A DNA stretch of 64,000 bases from Burkholderia lata. GTDB taxonomy: Bacteria > Pseudomonadota > Gammaproteobacteria > Burkholderiales > Burkholderiaceae. A program made the translations under genes and the position numbers. The notes under the pieces were generated by a model that was not told the DNA's origin, made no database searches, and was given only the letters and a program-made list of their open reading frames with translations. This document shows positions 25,470 to 34,576 of this stretch, one piece after another (position 1 is the first letter of the stretch; each line of letters starts with the position of its first letter). Location of the stretch: positions 1,860,001 through 1,924,000 of the forward strand of contig NC_007510.1 in the NCBI RefSeq assembly GCF_000012945.1. Reading direction: 5' to 3'.

Positions 25470-25699
25470 GAATGCCGTGCTGTTCTGTTCGTTGTTCGGC
25501 GGCACCGCTTGAATGTCGGACACGACGTTCGATGTACGTCATGACGCGACGGCCGTTCGCGCGGTTTCTTAGTTCGCGCATTGTAGGACCAAAGCCGGCG
25601 GCGCAACGTCCTCGGCCAGGCGCCGCACCCGCGTGCGGTAGACTGCACGCTCGCTTGCCCACCGCCCACTACACGACCGCTCGCGCCCGCTGACACGCC

Positions 25700-26626
25700 A
25701 TGGATCGAATCGATGCGATGAAGGTGTTCGTCGCCACGCTGGACGAGGGCAGCCTCGCGGGCGCGGGCCGGAAGCTCGGCCGGTCGCCGGCGGCCGTCAG
25801 CCGAGCGATCGCGTTCCTTGAAGAACACACGGGCACCGCGCTGCTGTACCGCACGACCCGGACGATCCGGCTGAGCGAAGCCGGCGAACGCTATGCGGCC
25901 GCGTGCCGGCGCATCCTGTCCGATCTCGAGGAAGCCGACATGCTGGTCGCCGACGAGCGGTCGGCGCCGCGCGGCCTGTTGACGGTCACGGCACCGGTCG
26001 CCGCCGGCGAAGACGTGCTGCGCGCGCTCCTCGACGAATTCATCGAACGCCATCCGGCCGTGTCGATCCGCCTGCAGTTGCTCGACCGCCCCGTCAGCCT
26101 GATCGACGAAGGAATGGACGTCGCGCTGCGCATTGCGCACCTGACCGATTCGACGCTCGTCGCGATTCCGGTCGGCGCGGTGCGGCGGGTCGTCGTGGCG
26201 TCGCCCGATTACCTGGCGAAGCATCCGGCGATCGAGACGCCGGCCGATCTCGCGCAGCACCGGATCATCTCGATGACGCATTTCGGCCTCGATTCGTGGA
26301 GCTTTCCGCCGTCCGCGCCATCGGCACTGCCGCAGGTCGTCCAGTTCGCGCCGCGCTTCATCATCAACACGATCCGCGGCGCGGTCGCATCGGCCGTCGC
26401 AGGCCACGGCGTCACGCGGCTCTTTTCCTATCACGTCGCAGAACCGGTGCGGAGCGGCGCGCTGCGGATCGTGCTGCGCGACAGCGAACACGCGCCGCTG
26501 CCGATCCATCTCGTCACGCCTTACGGACGCCTTTCGGTGCCGAAGGTGCGCGCCTTCGTCGATTTCGCTGCACCGCGCCTGCGCGAGCACTTCGCGCAGC
26601 TGGCGGCCGTGACCGACGGCGATTGA
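25700..26626 (+). CDS. LysR-type transcriptional regulator
   Basis: A 308-residue LysR regulator with the N-terminal motif MDRIDAMKVFVATLDEGSLAGAGRKLG, recognition helix SPAAVSRAIAFLEEHTG and effector domain from about residue 90. It belongs to the branch close to aromatic/redox regulators (MDRIDAMxVF start). It diverges from the duplicated lipoprotein and precedes an MFS exporter, either of which it may control. Confidence 0.92.
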   Translation: MDRIDAMKVFVATLDEGSLAGAGRKLGRSPAAVSRAIAFLEEHTGTALLYRTTRTIRLSEAGERYAAACRRILSDLEEADMLVADERSAPRGLLTVTAPVAAGEDVLRALLDEFIERHPAVSIRLQLLDRPVSLIDEGMDVALRIAHLTDSTLVAIPVGAVRRVVVASPDYLAKHPAIETPADLAQHRIISMTHFGLDSWSFPPSAPSALPQVVQFAPRFIINTIRGAVASAVAGHGVTRLFSYHVAEPVRSGALRIVLRDSEHAPLPIHLVTPYGRLSVPKVRAFVDFAAPRLREHFAQLAAVTDGD

Positions 26627-26743
26627 ACCGCGATGCGGAAGAATGGCTTTCGCGTGACGGGGATTCACTCGGCAATCGCCTCAATCTAGACTTCCTTCAA
26701 CCAACGGACGCACGTGTCGCCCGTTCAGCGAATGGAGGTCAAC

Positions 26744-26908
26744 ATGCATCAAGCGCTTTCCGTCCAGCCTCGCGCCCGTGCGTTCGGACTGACGCACCGC
26801 GTGGTGTCCGGCATCGGCATTGCCCGTTTCGCATGTGTGCCGTCATCGGCAATCTTCGTCACGCCGGGGCTTCCCGCACCGCTGACCGCGACAGGGAGCG
26901 CGCAATGA
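26744..26908 (+). CDS. 54-residue leader ORF coupled to the MFS gene
   Basis: An ATG at 26744 behind a strong GGAGG opens a 54-residue frame whose TGA overlaps the MFS start (ATGA). The peptide has a basic start and a hydrophobic middle but no known domain. The arrangement suggests translational coupling or a regulatory leader. It could also be chance, since the MFS ATG has only AGGGAG ahead. Confidence 0.35.
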   Translation: MHQALSVQPRARAFGLTHRVVSGIGIARFACVPSSAIFVTPGLPAPLTATGSAQ

Positions 26909-28161
26909 GCACGATCTCGCATGCCCCCGCTGCGGCACTGGCCGAACGGCCCGTCGCCAGCTACGCCGAACGCAACACGCGCTACTGGCGGCGCAATCTC
27001 GCCGTGTGCGTGTTCGGCTCGTTCACGACGCTCGTCAGCCTGAGCATGCTGCTGCCGTTCCTGCCGCTGTACGTGCGACAACTCGGCGTCGATGCACAGT
27101 CGGCCGTGATCCAGTGGTCGGGCATCGCGTTCGGCGCGACGTTTCTCGGCACGGCCGTTACCGCGCCGCTGTGGGGCCGCCTCGCGGACCGCTTCGGTCG
27201 CAAGCCGATGCTCGTGCGCGCAGCGATCGGCATGGCGATCGTGATGTCGCTGATCGGCGTCGCGCACAACGTGGTCGAACTCGTCGCGCTGCGGCTGCTT
27301 GCCGGGCTCGTCGGCGGCTACGCGTCGGCGTCGACTGTAATGGTCGGCACGCAGGCACCGCGCGAGCGCGCGGGCTGGGCGCTCGGCATCCTGTCGACCG
27401 GTGCGCTTGCGGGCAACCTGGTCGGGCCGCTCGTCGGCGGGTTGCTGCCGGACTGGCTCGGCATTCGCGGCACGTTCTTTGCCGGTGGCGCGATGATCGC
27501 CGTCGCCGCGCTGTTGACGATCTTCGTCGTGAAGGAAGACTTCCACGCGGGCACCGATGCGAGAACGCGCACCTCGAGCGCCGCGGCCGGCACGCCGCAC
27601 CGCACGAATCGCGCGGCGGTTGCCGCACTGCTGGTGACGGCGATGATGGTGCTGCTCGCGAACATGTCGATCGAGCCGATCATCACCGTGTATATCGGCG
27701 GCCTCGGCGTGGGCGGCGACCACCTCGCGCGCATCGCCGGCGTCGTGATGGCATGTTCGGCATTCGGCAGCATGCTGACCGCCGCACGGCTCGGCGCACT
27801 GGCCGACCGGATCGGCAGCTGGAACGTGATCATCGGCTGCCTGTTGCTGACCGCGCTCGCGATGGTGCCGCAGGCGTTCGTCACGCACTGGTGGCAGCTT
27901 GCCGCGCTGCGCGGGTTGATGGGCATGACGCTCGCGGGGTTGCTGCCGTCGATCGGCAAGCTCGTGCGGCAATCGGTCGACGAGCGCGCGACCGGGCAGA
28001 TGCTCGGCTACCTGCAGTCCGCGCAGTTCAGCGGACAGGTGATCGGCCCGGTGATCGGCGGACAGATCGGCGTCGCGCTCGGGCTGCATTCGGTGTTCTT
28101 CGTGACCGGTGCGCTGCTGGCGGTTTGCGCGGGGCTCGCGCACTGGGCACGCGGCCGATAG
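26905..28161 (+). CDS. MFS multidrug exporter-type transporter
   Basis: A 418-residue MFS protein of the drug:H+ antiporter-1 type. Twelve hydrophobic segments are visible. The A-motif is WGRLADRFGRKPML near residue 92, and motif C-like glycine-rich segment LSTGALAGNLVGPLVGG lies in helix 5. A duplicate A-motif ALADRIGSWN lies between helices 8 and 9. The ATG at 26905 matches the family N-terminus; the frame is open far upstream but that is the LysR gene in another frame. Exported compound unknown. Confidence 0.9.
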   Translation: MSTISHAPAAALAERPVASYAERNTRYWRRNLAVCVFGSFTTLVSLSMLLPFLPLYVRQLGVDAQSAVIQWSGIAFGATFLGTAVTAPLWGRLADRFGRKPMLVRAAIGMAIVMSLIGVAHNVVELVALRLLAGLVGGYASASTVMVGTQAPRERAGWALGILSTGALAGNLVGPLVGGLLPDWLGIRGTFFAGGAMIAVAALLTIFVVKEDFHAGTDARTRTSSAAAGTPHRTNRAAVAALLVTAMMVLLANMSIEPIITVYIGGLGVGGDHLARIAGVVMACSAFGSMLTAARLGALADRIGSWNVIIGCLLLTALAMVPQAFVTHWWQLAALRGLMGMTLAGLLPSIGKLVRQSVDERATGQMLGYLQSAQFSGQVIGPVIGGQIGVALGLHSVFFVTGALLAVCAGLAHWARGR

Positions 28162-28421
28162 CGGCTGGCCGGCGGATCGCGGGCTGGCGTAGGATGGGCG
28201 CAGATGCGGTGTCGCGCCGGGCAGCGGCGACGACACACACCGGCGCGACAGTTGCAGACACCGCCGCGCCACATGGCTACCCGTCGTTTTCGACATGACT
28301 CTCACGTGACCGGTTGCGCATCCAGCACGACGCACGCGCACCGAGCCGAACCCGACGCACGCGCGCCGGCCCGCATCCGGCCGACGCATTTCGATGACGG
28401 ATCTTGCAGGAGACAAGCGAC

Positions 28422-29522
28422 ATGAACCAATCGACCGACAACCGGACGCTATTGCGCACACTCGGCGTGCGCGCACCGATCGTCCAGGCGCCGATGGCCG
28501 GCGTCAGCACGCCGGCGCTGGCGGCCGCCGTGTCGAATGCGGGCGGGCTCGGCTCGCTCGGCGTGGGCGCGACGAACGCCGACGGCGCCCGCAAGATGAT
28601 CCGCGACACGCGCGCGCTCACCGACCGGCCGTTCAACATCAACGTGTTCTGCCACCAGCCGGCACACGCCGACGCAGCCGTCGAACACACGTGGCTCGAG
28701 TGGCTTGCACCGGCGTTCCGCGAATACGGCGCGACGCCGCCCGCATCGCTGTCGGAGATCTATACGAGCTTCATCGCGGACGAAGCCATGCAGGCGCTGC
28801 TCGTGGAAGAAAAGCCGGCCGTCGTCAGCTTTCATTTCGGGCTGCCGTCCGCGGACGTGATCGCCGCGCTGAAGCGCGCGGGTGTCACGCTGTTCGCGGC
28901 CGCGACGAATCTCGACGAAGCCCGCCAGATCGCCGCCGCCGGCATCGACGCGATCGTCGCGCAGGGCATCGAAGCGGGCGGGCACCGCGGCGTGTTCGAT
29001 TCGACCGCGCATGACGATCGTCTCGGCACGTTCGCGCTCACGCGCCTGATCGTGCGCGAATGCGCGCTGCCGGTGATCGCCGCCGGCGGCATCATGGACG
29101 GCGAGGGGATCGCCGCCGCGCTCGCGCTCGGCGCGCAGGCCGCCCAGCTCGGCACCGCGTTCGTCGCGTGCCCGGAGACGGCGATCGACGACGGCTATCG
29201 CCGCGCGCTGCTTGGCGACGCGGCACGCCGCACGACGTTCACGGCCGCGATCTCGGGCCGGATCGCACGCGGCATCGCGAATCGCCTGACCGCGCTCGGC
29301 GACGACCCGCACGCGCCGGCCACGCCCGCGTACCCGATCGCATACGATGCCGGCAAGGCACTACATGCGGCCGCGAAAGCGAAGGGTGAATTCGGCTACG
29401 GTGCGCAGTGGGCCGGGCAGGCGGCGCCGCTCGTGCGGTCGCTGCCGGCGGCCGAGCTGTTCGCCACGCTCGAACGCGAAACGCGGGCCGCGATCGAACG
29501 GATGCAGCACGTGCTGGATTGA
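28422..29522 (+). CDS. nitronate monooxygenase (NMO/2-nitropropane dioxygenase family)
   Basis: A 366-residue FMN-dependent TIM-barrel enzyme that oxidises alkyl nitronates to carbonyl plus nitrite. Blocks: [34 protein letters not shown] at the start, [24 protein letters not shown] (FMN and catalytic His), and [30 protein letters not shown] (phosphate loop). LysR-flanked MFS and other small genes surround it. The ATG at 28422 has GCAGGAGAC ahead; an upstream in-frame TTG is less likely. Class I NMO by length and motifs. Confidence 0.92.
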   Translation: MNQSTDNRTLLRTLGVRAPIVQAPMAGVSTPALAAAVSNAGGLGSLGVGATNADGARKMIRDTRALTDRPFNINVFCHQPAHADAAVEHTWLEWLAPAFREYGATPPASLSEIYTSFIADEAMQALLVEEKPAVVSFHFGLPSADVIAALKRAGVTLFAAATNLDEARQIAAAGIDAIVAQGIEAGGHRGVFDSTAHDDRLGTFALTRLIVRECALPVIAAGGIMDGEGIAAALALGAQAAQLGTAFVACPETAIDDGYRRALLGDAARRTTFTAAISGRIARGIANRLTALGDDPHAPATPAYPIAYDAGKALHAAAKAKGEFGYGAQWAGQAAPLVRSLPAAELFATLERETRAAIERMQHVLD

Positions 29523-29794
29523 TCGTACGATTCACGAGCGGCGGGCCCGTAGTGAAGTCGTCACCGTTTGCGAAGTAAAAATGTCACTTCGCCGCCTCGC
29601 GCCGGCGATGAAGGCCGAAACCGTCGCAAATTCATGAGGTTGCACGTTGCGAATCAAAGTTGTCACCGGCCACGGTGTTGCGAAGACCAGTGTCGACTCC
29701 CGCCCCACACCGTGGTAGCGCCGACAGCGCCTGTCACGCGTTGCGCGAAACCCCAGTTTGAGCAGGCAATCGTGCCGTCGTGACAAGCAGGCTC

Positions 29795-29930
29795 ATCGGG
29801 ATACCGTCCGGGCGCTTCTCGCTGAACGTCACGAACCTGTACGACCGGCGTTACGTCAGCGGTTGCCAGTCGTACGCCGTGTGCGTGTTCGGCAACGAGC
29901 GGACCGTGCTGGCCAGCGCGAATGCAATCG
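29795..29930 (+). pseudogene. remnant of a TonB-dependent siderophore receptor C-terminus
   Basis: About 45 codons read GRFSLNVTNLYDRRYVSGC, a gap of six residues, then VFGNERTVLASA, which is the end of TonB-dependent siderophore receptors (NVTNLFDKRYVASC...GDERTVLAT type). No barrel precedes it and the last strand has no terminal aromatic residue. The following esterase supports a lost siderophore-uptake locus. The rest of the 451-base gap (29523-29973) shows no gene. Confidence 0.6.
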
Positions 29931-29973
29931 GTGACTGCGCGCGCCGGATTCGGCGCGGGGTGTCCGGGGGCCG

Positions 29974-30906
29974 CTATCGCGCCGAGGCGGGCAGCAGATA
30001 TTCGAGGCCGTGCGTGAAACCGCGCGGTGCGACCGTCAGGTGATTCTCGTCGTCGAGTACGTCGACGCGCAGCCGGAGCGACGGGAATTGCCGGGATCGC
30101 AGTGCCTTTTTCATGTTCCGCGTATCGCTAACCATGTTGTAGGTCCTCGCAAAACGCGGGTCGCCCTTCCGGACTTCCTCGTACTCCCCGACATACATGA
30201 ACACACGCGCCGGCAGGTCGCGGTGGCTTGCCGCGTAGGTAGCCTCGACACGTGACATCGTGTGATGGTCGTACCACAGCGACGGACTGCCGATGAGATA
30301 ACCGGAGAACAGGCCCGGCTCGGTCAGCAGGATCCTCATGCCGAGCAGGCCGCCGTACGAATGGCCGAGAAAGAGCCGCCGGCTTTCATCGGTCCGGTAG
30401 TGCTTCGCGATGAACGGCAGAACCTGGTTGCGCAGATACGCCTGATAGGCGCCGGCCTGGCCGTGGACCGCATCGGCCGGTGCGTCGGGCGAGCCTGCCG
30501 GGGTGGGCGTGTAGTCGCGCCGCCGGCTCTGCACGCCGCTTTCGCCGCGCGCATACGACAGGCCGACGAGGATGAACTCCTCGACAACCGGCCCTTCGCC
30601 GTTGAGACGGCGGGCAATCTGCTTGACGAGGGGGAACGCATAGTCGGCATCCGTCACGTAGAGGACGGGGTAACGGTGCTGCGGCTGGCTGCCGTACGAC
30701 GGCGGCAGGGCGACGAATACCTGATAGTCGCGGCCGGAAGCCGGGTCCGGCACGTCGCGGACTTCGGTGTCCGCGACTTCGTAGGGTTGGCCGTTGCCTC
30801 GCTGCCAGTACGCCGGATGAGCCGCCGTCGTTGCCGGCCCTGCAATGGCGTCGACCTGGCCGATCATGCATATCGCGACGATGCCCGCAGGCAGGAAGTG
30901 CTTCAC
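29974..30906 (-). CDS. IroE/Fes-like esterase, secreted
   Basis: A 310-residue alpha/beta hydrolase of the IroE/BesA siderophore-esterase family. From the GTG at 30906 the protein starts with a signal peptide (VKHFLPAGIVAICMIGQVDAIA) and has GGAG ahead; an ATG at 30981 adds 25 non-hydrophobic residues. Nucleophile motif is GHSYGGLLG; HRYPVLYVTDADYAF and GSPSLWYDHH are family blocks; the catalytic His is in DDENHLTV. It should act in the periplasm on ferric siderophore esters. It is convergent with a receptor remnant. Confidence 0.88.
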   Translation of the reverse strand: MKHFLPAGIVAICMIGQVDAIAGPATTAAHPAYWQRGNGQPYEVADTEVRDVPDPASGRDYQVFVALPPSYGSQPQHRYPVLYVTDADYAFPLVKQIARRLNGEGPVVEEFILVGLSYARGESGVQSRRRDYTPTPAGSPDAPADAVHGQAGAYQAYLRNQVLPFIAKHYRTDESRRLFLGHSYGGLLGMRILLTEPGLFSGYLIGSPSLWYDHHTMSRVEATYAASHRDLPARVFMYVGEYEEVRKGDPRFARTYNMVSDTRNMKKALRSRQFPSLRLRVDVLDDENHLTVAPRGFTHGLEYLLPASAR

Positions 30907-31295
30907 GCCAGACTCCACGCCCCGTTTTGCCTGTGTCAACGAAGCAACGATCGATTCGTTCGGAAAGCGTGGACGTCGCATGGCTCGTGCCCTTCACCGA
31001 AAAAGCGAAGTTTGCCAAAAAAAGCGCGTTCGTGTGGAGGCGATCCATTCGAGCGGTCGGGGTGGCACGATTCGTCGTCGACGATCGGTGCGCCGGTGCA
31101 CGGCGACTCCGTTGCCGTAGAGCATGCATGCTCATGAGGTGTGCCAAATCGCGCGCTTACGATTGCGCACTCGATCGCCGCCGCCCGCCGCCGATTTGCA
31201 ATGTTCTGTATCTGCACGAACCGCGGATACAACGCGATACAACGCACGTTCGGGCGTCCGCTATAAAGCAGGCATGACCTCTTCTGGAGTGCACC

Positions 31296-31667
31296 ATGTC
31301 TGCAACCTGGTTCAAAGGGTCCTGCCATTGCGGGGCCGTCAAATTCGAAGTCCGAACTGCCGTGACGCCGGCGGTGCGCTGCAACTGCAGCCTGTGCCGC
31401 CGGCGCGGCGCATTGATGAGCCCGATGTTCGCCGCCAGCGAACTGAAGATCGTCGAAGGCGAGGGCGCGCTGACGTGCTACCAATTCAACACGCGCACGG
31501 CCCGTCACTATTTTTGCAGCCATTGCGGCATCTATCCGTTCCATCAGACGCGCAAAGACCCGGCCTGCTGGCGCGTCAATCTCGGCTGCCTCGATGGCGT
31601 CGATCCGTATGCGCTCGATGCAACGGTCGCCGACGGCGCGAGCCTCTCGGTCGTGGAGGACGCATGA
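31296..31667 (+). CDS. GFA/CENP-V family zinc protein
   Basis: A 123-residue glutathione-dependent formaldehyde-activating-type (GFA) protein. Zinc cysteines are visible as CHC (10, 12), CNCSLC (29, 31, 34) and CSHC (74, 77). The family binds glutathione adducts or is structural; most members are uncharacterised. GAGTGCACC precedes the ATG. Its stop overlaps a tiny downstream ORF by ATGA. The 389 bases before it hold no recognised gene. Confidence 0.9.
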   Translation: MSATWFKGSCHCGAVKFEVRTAVTPAVRCNCSLCRRRGALMSPMFAASELKIVEGEGALTCYQFNTRTARHYFCSHCGIYPFHQTRKDPACWRVNLGCLDGVDPYALDATVADGASLSVVEDA

Positions 31668-31792
31668 AACGCTGGCTGATGATCCTGCTGTTTGCCGCAG
31701 GCGGGCTCGCGACCGAAATAGCGCATCCAGTGCAATGCTCGCTGCTGTCGGTCAGCCGCGTGCAGACCGGCAAGCGCCGCAGGGCTGGCTGA
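31664..31792 (+). CDS. 42-residue secreted or membrane peptide
   Basis: A short frame that overlaps the GFA stop (ATGA) and has GTGGAGGA upstream. It begins MKRWLMILLFAAGGLATEIAH, a good signal sequence or single helix, and ends in a basic tail. It may be a true small protein or the truncated start of a longer secreted one. No homologue is recognised. Confidence 0.35.
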   Translation: MKRWLMILLFAAGGLATEIAHPVQCSLLSVSRVQTGKRRRAG

Positions 31793-31836
31793 CGGCGCAC
31801 CGGTTCATCGAGAACGATTATCATGCTTCCGATAAG

Positions 31837-31855
31837 ATCGTATGCGATATATAAT
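31837..31855 (+). promoter_or_regulatory. OhrR operator and -10 box of ohrR
   Basis: ATCGTATGCGAT (31837-31848) overlaps into a perfect TATAAT (31850-31855), 40 bases before ohrR. The same palindrome with C for T occurs twice before ohr, so ohrR is likely autorepressed. Confidence 0.7.
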
Positions 31856-31894
31856 GCGTCCAACTGCGGCCGTTCGCGTCGCTGGAGGACGTTC

Positions 31895-32350
31895 ATGAAA
31901 CCGACCGAAGCCCCATCCGCCGCCGCACCGAAACTGTCCGAGTTCCTGTGCTTTGCGATCTACTCGACGAACCTCGCGTTCGGCAAGGCCTACAAGCCGA
32001 TCCTCGAAGAGCTCGGCCTCACATATACGCAATACATCACGATCATCGCGCTGTGGGAGCAGGACAACCAGACGGTCGGCCAGCTCGGCGAGAAGCTGTT
32101 CCTCGAATCCAATACGTTGACGCCGATCCTGAAGAAGCTCGAGGCGATGGGCTACCTGGAGCGGCACCGCGATCCGTCGGACGAACGCCAGGTGCTCGTC
32201 AGCCTGACGAAGAGCGGCCGCCGCGTGCGCGAGAAGGGGCTCGACATGAATCTGGTCGAAGCCACCGGGTTGAAGCCGGACGAATTCGCGAAGATGCAGA
32301 AGGCGATCGTCACGCTGCGCGGCAACCTGATCCAGTCGACCGACGAATAA
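31895..32350 (+). CDS. ohrR: MarR-family organic peroxide sensor OhrR
   Basis: A 151-residue MarR-type repressor. The redox-sensing cysteine is Cys19 in LCFAIYST, the hallmark of OhrR, with LGLTYTQYITIIALWEQD helix and the winged-helix LGEKLFLESNTLTPILKKLEAMGYLERHRDPSDERQV. Oxidation of the Cys by organic hydroperoxides releases DNA. The ATG at 31895 has GCTGGAGGAC ahead. Its operator lies upstream of itself and of ohr 6 kb away. Confidence 0.93.
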   Translation: MKPTEAPSAAAPKLSEFLCFAIYSTNLAFGKAYKPILEELGLTYTQYITIIALWEQDNQTVGQLGEKLFLESNTLTPILKKLEAMGYLERHRDPSDERQVLVSLTKSGRRVREKGLDMNLVEATGLKPDEFAKMQKAIVTLRGNLIQSTDE

Positions 32351-32366
32351 ATACCCGGACCACCGA

Positions 32367-32393
32367 CGGCCGGCACGTGCAGCGTTCCGGCCG
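32367..32393. terminator. hairpin between convergent ohrR and GNAT genes
   Basis: CGGCCGG (32367-32373) pairs with CCGGCCG (32387-32393) across a 13-nt loop in the 48-base gap between the two stops. Confidence 0.4.
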
Positions 32394-32398
32394 CGTCG

Positions 32399-33115
32399 TC
32401 ATGCGTGCTCGTCGCCCAGCACCAGCAGGTGCATCTCGCGGCGGACGACAAAGCCCAATGCGAGATAGCGCTCGATCGCCACCTGGTTCGACGTGAGGAC
32501 GTGCAGGAAAGGCGTATCCGAACGCGCATCGATCTCCGCAATCAACGACCGCATCAGACGTGCCGCCAGCCCTTGCCGCCGGAACGCGGCATCCACGCAC
32601 ACCGCGCTGATCTCCGTATACCCGTCGACCTGCATCCGCTCGCCGGCCATCGCGGCCAGCCTGCCTTCGCTGCGGATGCCGATGTAATGGCCGAGCTCGA
32701 ACGTGCGCGGGCCGAACGGGCCGGGCTGCGCGGCCGTGGTCAGCGCGAGCATCTCCGGCACGTCGGCTTCGGCGAGCGTGACGTAGCCGGGTTCAGGCGC
32801 CGGGTCGAGCGCGCGTTGCCAGACCATCTGCAACAGGTTCGCGCGCCGGATCACCGACAATCCCGCCAACGGCTCGATCTCTTCCGTCGTGACCAGTGCC
32901 GCCGGCCCGTGGGCGGCGATCAGTGCGCGCAACGCGTCGAACGATGCCGCGCTCGTGTCCTCGATCGCGGCGAACGGCGCGATCGCTGCCGGAAATCGCC
33001 ATGCGCGGTCGTTGCCGAGCGCAAAGCGGCGCTGCCTGCCCGCCAGCGCGTTCCACACCACATGGTCGAGCGGGTGCGCACTGCCTGGCGCGTTTCCGGT
33101 CGTTGCATCGGACAT
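32399..33115 (-). CDS. GNAT family N-acetyltransferase
   Basis: A 238-residue protein whose C-terminal half is a GNAT domain of the FR47-like type. The acetyl-CoA-binding block is AVCVDAAFRRQGLAARLMRSLIAEI near residue 180, with VLTSNQVAIERYLALGFVVRREM at the end. The N-terminal half is a less conserved pseudo-GNAT region. Start at MSDATTG has GAGGAGCAGCCG ahead; 11 further in-frame codons upstream lack a site. Acceptor substrate unknown. Confidence 0.88.
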   Translation of the reverse strand: MSDATTGNAPGSAHPLDHVVWNALAGRQRRFALGNDRAWRFPAAIAPFAAIEDTSAASFDALRALIAAHGPAALVTTEEIEPLAGLSVIRRANLLQMVWQRALDPAPEPGYVTLAEADVPEMLALTTAAQPGPFGPRTFELGHYIGIRSEGRLAAMAGERMQVDGYTEISAVCVDAAFRRQGLAARLMRSLIAEIDARSDTPFLHVLTSNQVAIERYLALGFVVRREMHLLVLGDEHA

Positions 33116-33190
33116 CGGCTGCTCCTCGATTGACGGTTTCGATCGCACAGCATAGACCGGGATCGGTCGGGCAGGGCGCGGCGCAGCACA

Positions 33191-34576
33191 CTAACGCTGC
33201 CAGCGCGCCGGATCCACCCAGATCGGGAACGACAGGATCACCGCCAGCCCGTTTCCCTCGATACCGGCCGCCACCTCGACCGACCCGCCGTGCGACTCGG
33301 CGATCCGTGCAACGAGCGACAGGCCGATGCCGCTGCCCGGCTGTACCGTCCCCGGCACCCGGTAAAAGCGTTCGAAGATCCGCTCGCGCTCGCCGAGCGG
33401 CACACCGGGCCCGTCGTCCGCGATCCGCAGCCTGACCCGCCCGCCGTCCGCATCGGCAGGGCTGTCGCACGTGATCTCGACCCGCCCGCCGTCACGGCCG
33501 TAACGCAGCGCGTTGTCGATCAGGTTGCGCACCGCGATCGCAATCTCGTCCAGGTCACCCCAGACGCGCACCGGTTCGACCGCGATCCGCATCGTCTGCC
33601 GGCGCGCATGGGCGGCCGCGTCGAAGTCGCTCGCGATCAGTGCAACGAGCCGCGACAGGTCGACCGGCCCATGCTGGTCGGCACGCGATCCGGCATCCAG
33701 CCGCGCCAGTTCGAGCAATTGCCCGGATAGCCGCGCGCTGCGCTCGACGCCCGTTGCCAGCCGACGCAATGCGTCGTTCTTGTCCGCCAGACTGTCCGCC
33801 TGCAATGCCACTTCCGCCTGGGCCGACAACGCCGCGAGCGGCGTGCGCAACTCGTGCGCCGCATCGCCGATGAAACGACGCTCGGTGTCGACGGCCTGAC
33901 TCAACCGTGCGAGCAAGCGATTGAACGATTCGACGAGCGGGCGGAGTTCGCGCGGCAGCGTCACCAGCGGCAACGGCGAGAAATCGAACGCGGCCTTGCG
34001 CTGGATCGCATGCTGGACGTCGCGCACCGGCCCGAACGACCAGCGGATCACCCACCAGATCACGACGCCCAGCATCCCGAGCATCACCGCCGTATTGAAC
34101 AGGCCGAGTTGCAGCGCATTGTTCGCCTTCTCCTGCCAGGTCGTGGCCGGCCCGCCCGTCTGAACGTGAATCCGGCCCGCCGGATCCGACAGCGAGTACA
34201 CCCGCCAGGTCTCGTCGTGCGCGACGCCGCGCCCGGTGCTCACCCCGTATCCGTCCTGCAGGTCGGCCTTGAGTGCCGGCCCCGGCGCATCCGCGCTGTG
34301 CATCACGTTGCGGCCATCGACCCAGACCTGGAACGCGACGTCGTATTTGCCATACGCGGTGTTCGACACCACCGCCTGGGCGTTCGCGGCGGGCAGGCGA
34401 TCGATCGCATCGGGCAGCGACAAGAGCAGCAGTTGCGCGGCACTTTCAAGCATGCCGTCGCGCCAGCCGCGCTGTTCACGCCACAGGCCGATACCGAGAA
34501 ACGCCCCCCAGCTCGCCCAGAACACGACGACCGCCGCCATCACGGTCGCGAGCAGGCGCACGCGTAGCGACTTCAT
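33191..34576 (-). CDS. sensor histidine kinase (QseC/PmrB-like)
   Basis: A 461-residue membrane kinase. Two transmembrane helices (about 8-30 and 160-178) flank a periplasmic sensor of about 130 residues; a HAMP-like linker and the DHp helix with His241 (AAHELRTPLAAL) follow. ATP-binding boxes are NLIDNALRYG and IADDGPGVPLGERERIFERFYR. Its start overlaps the response-regulator stop (ATGA), so they are one operon. The sensor resembles QseC/PmrB-type inputs (cationic peptides, metals, acid or catecholamines); the signal here is not known. Confidence 0.92.
   Translation of the reverse strand: MKSLRVRLLATVMAAVVVFWASWGAFLGIGLWREQRGWRDGMLESAAQLLLLSLPDAIDRLPAANAQAVVSNTAYGKYDVAFQVWVDGRNVMHSADAPGPALKADLQDGYGVSTGRGVAHDETWRVYSLSDPAGRIHVQTGGPATTWQEKANNALQLGLFNTAVMLGMLGVVIWWVIRWSFGPVRDVQHAIQRKAAFDFSPLPLVTLPRELRPLVESFNRLLARLSQAVDTERRFIGDAAHELRTPLAALSAQAEVALQADSLADKNDALRRLATGVERSARLSGQLLELARLDAGSRADQHGPVDLSRLVALIASDFDAAAHARRQTMRIAVEPVRVWGDLDEIAIAVRNLIDNALRYGRDGGRVEITCDSPADADGGRVRLRIADDGPGVPLGERERIFERFYRVPGTVQPGSGIGLSLVARIAESHGGSVEVAAGIEGNGLAVILSFPIWVDPARWQR

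Noticed and set aside
24654..25544. 296-codon rightward frame over lipoprotein copy 2
   Set aside because: Shadow frame; the leftward frame has signal peptide and paralogue support.
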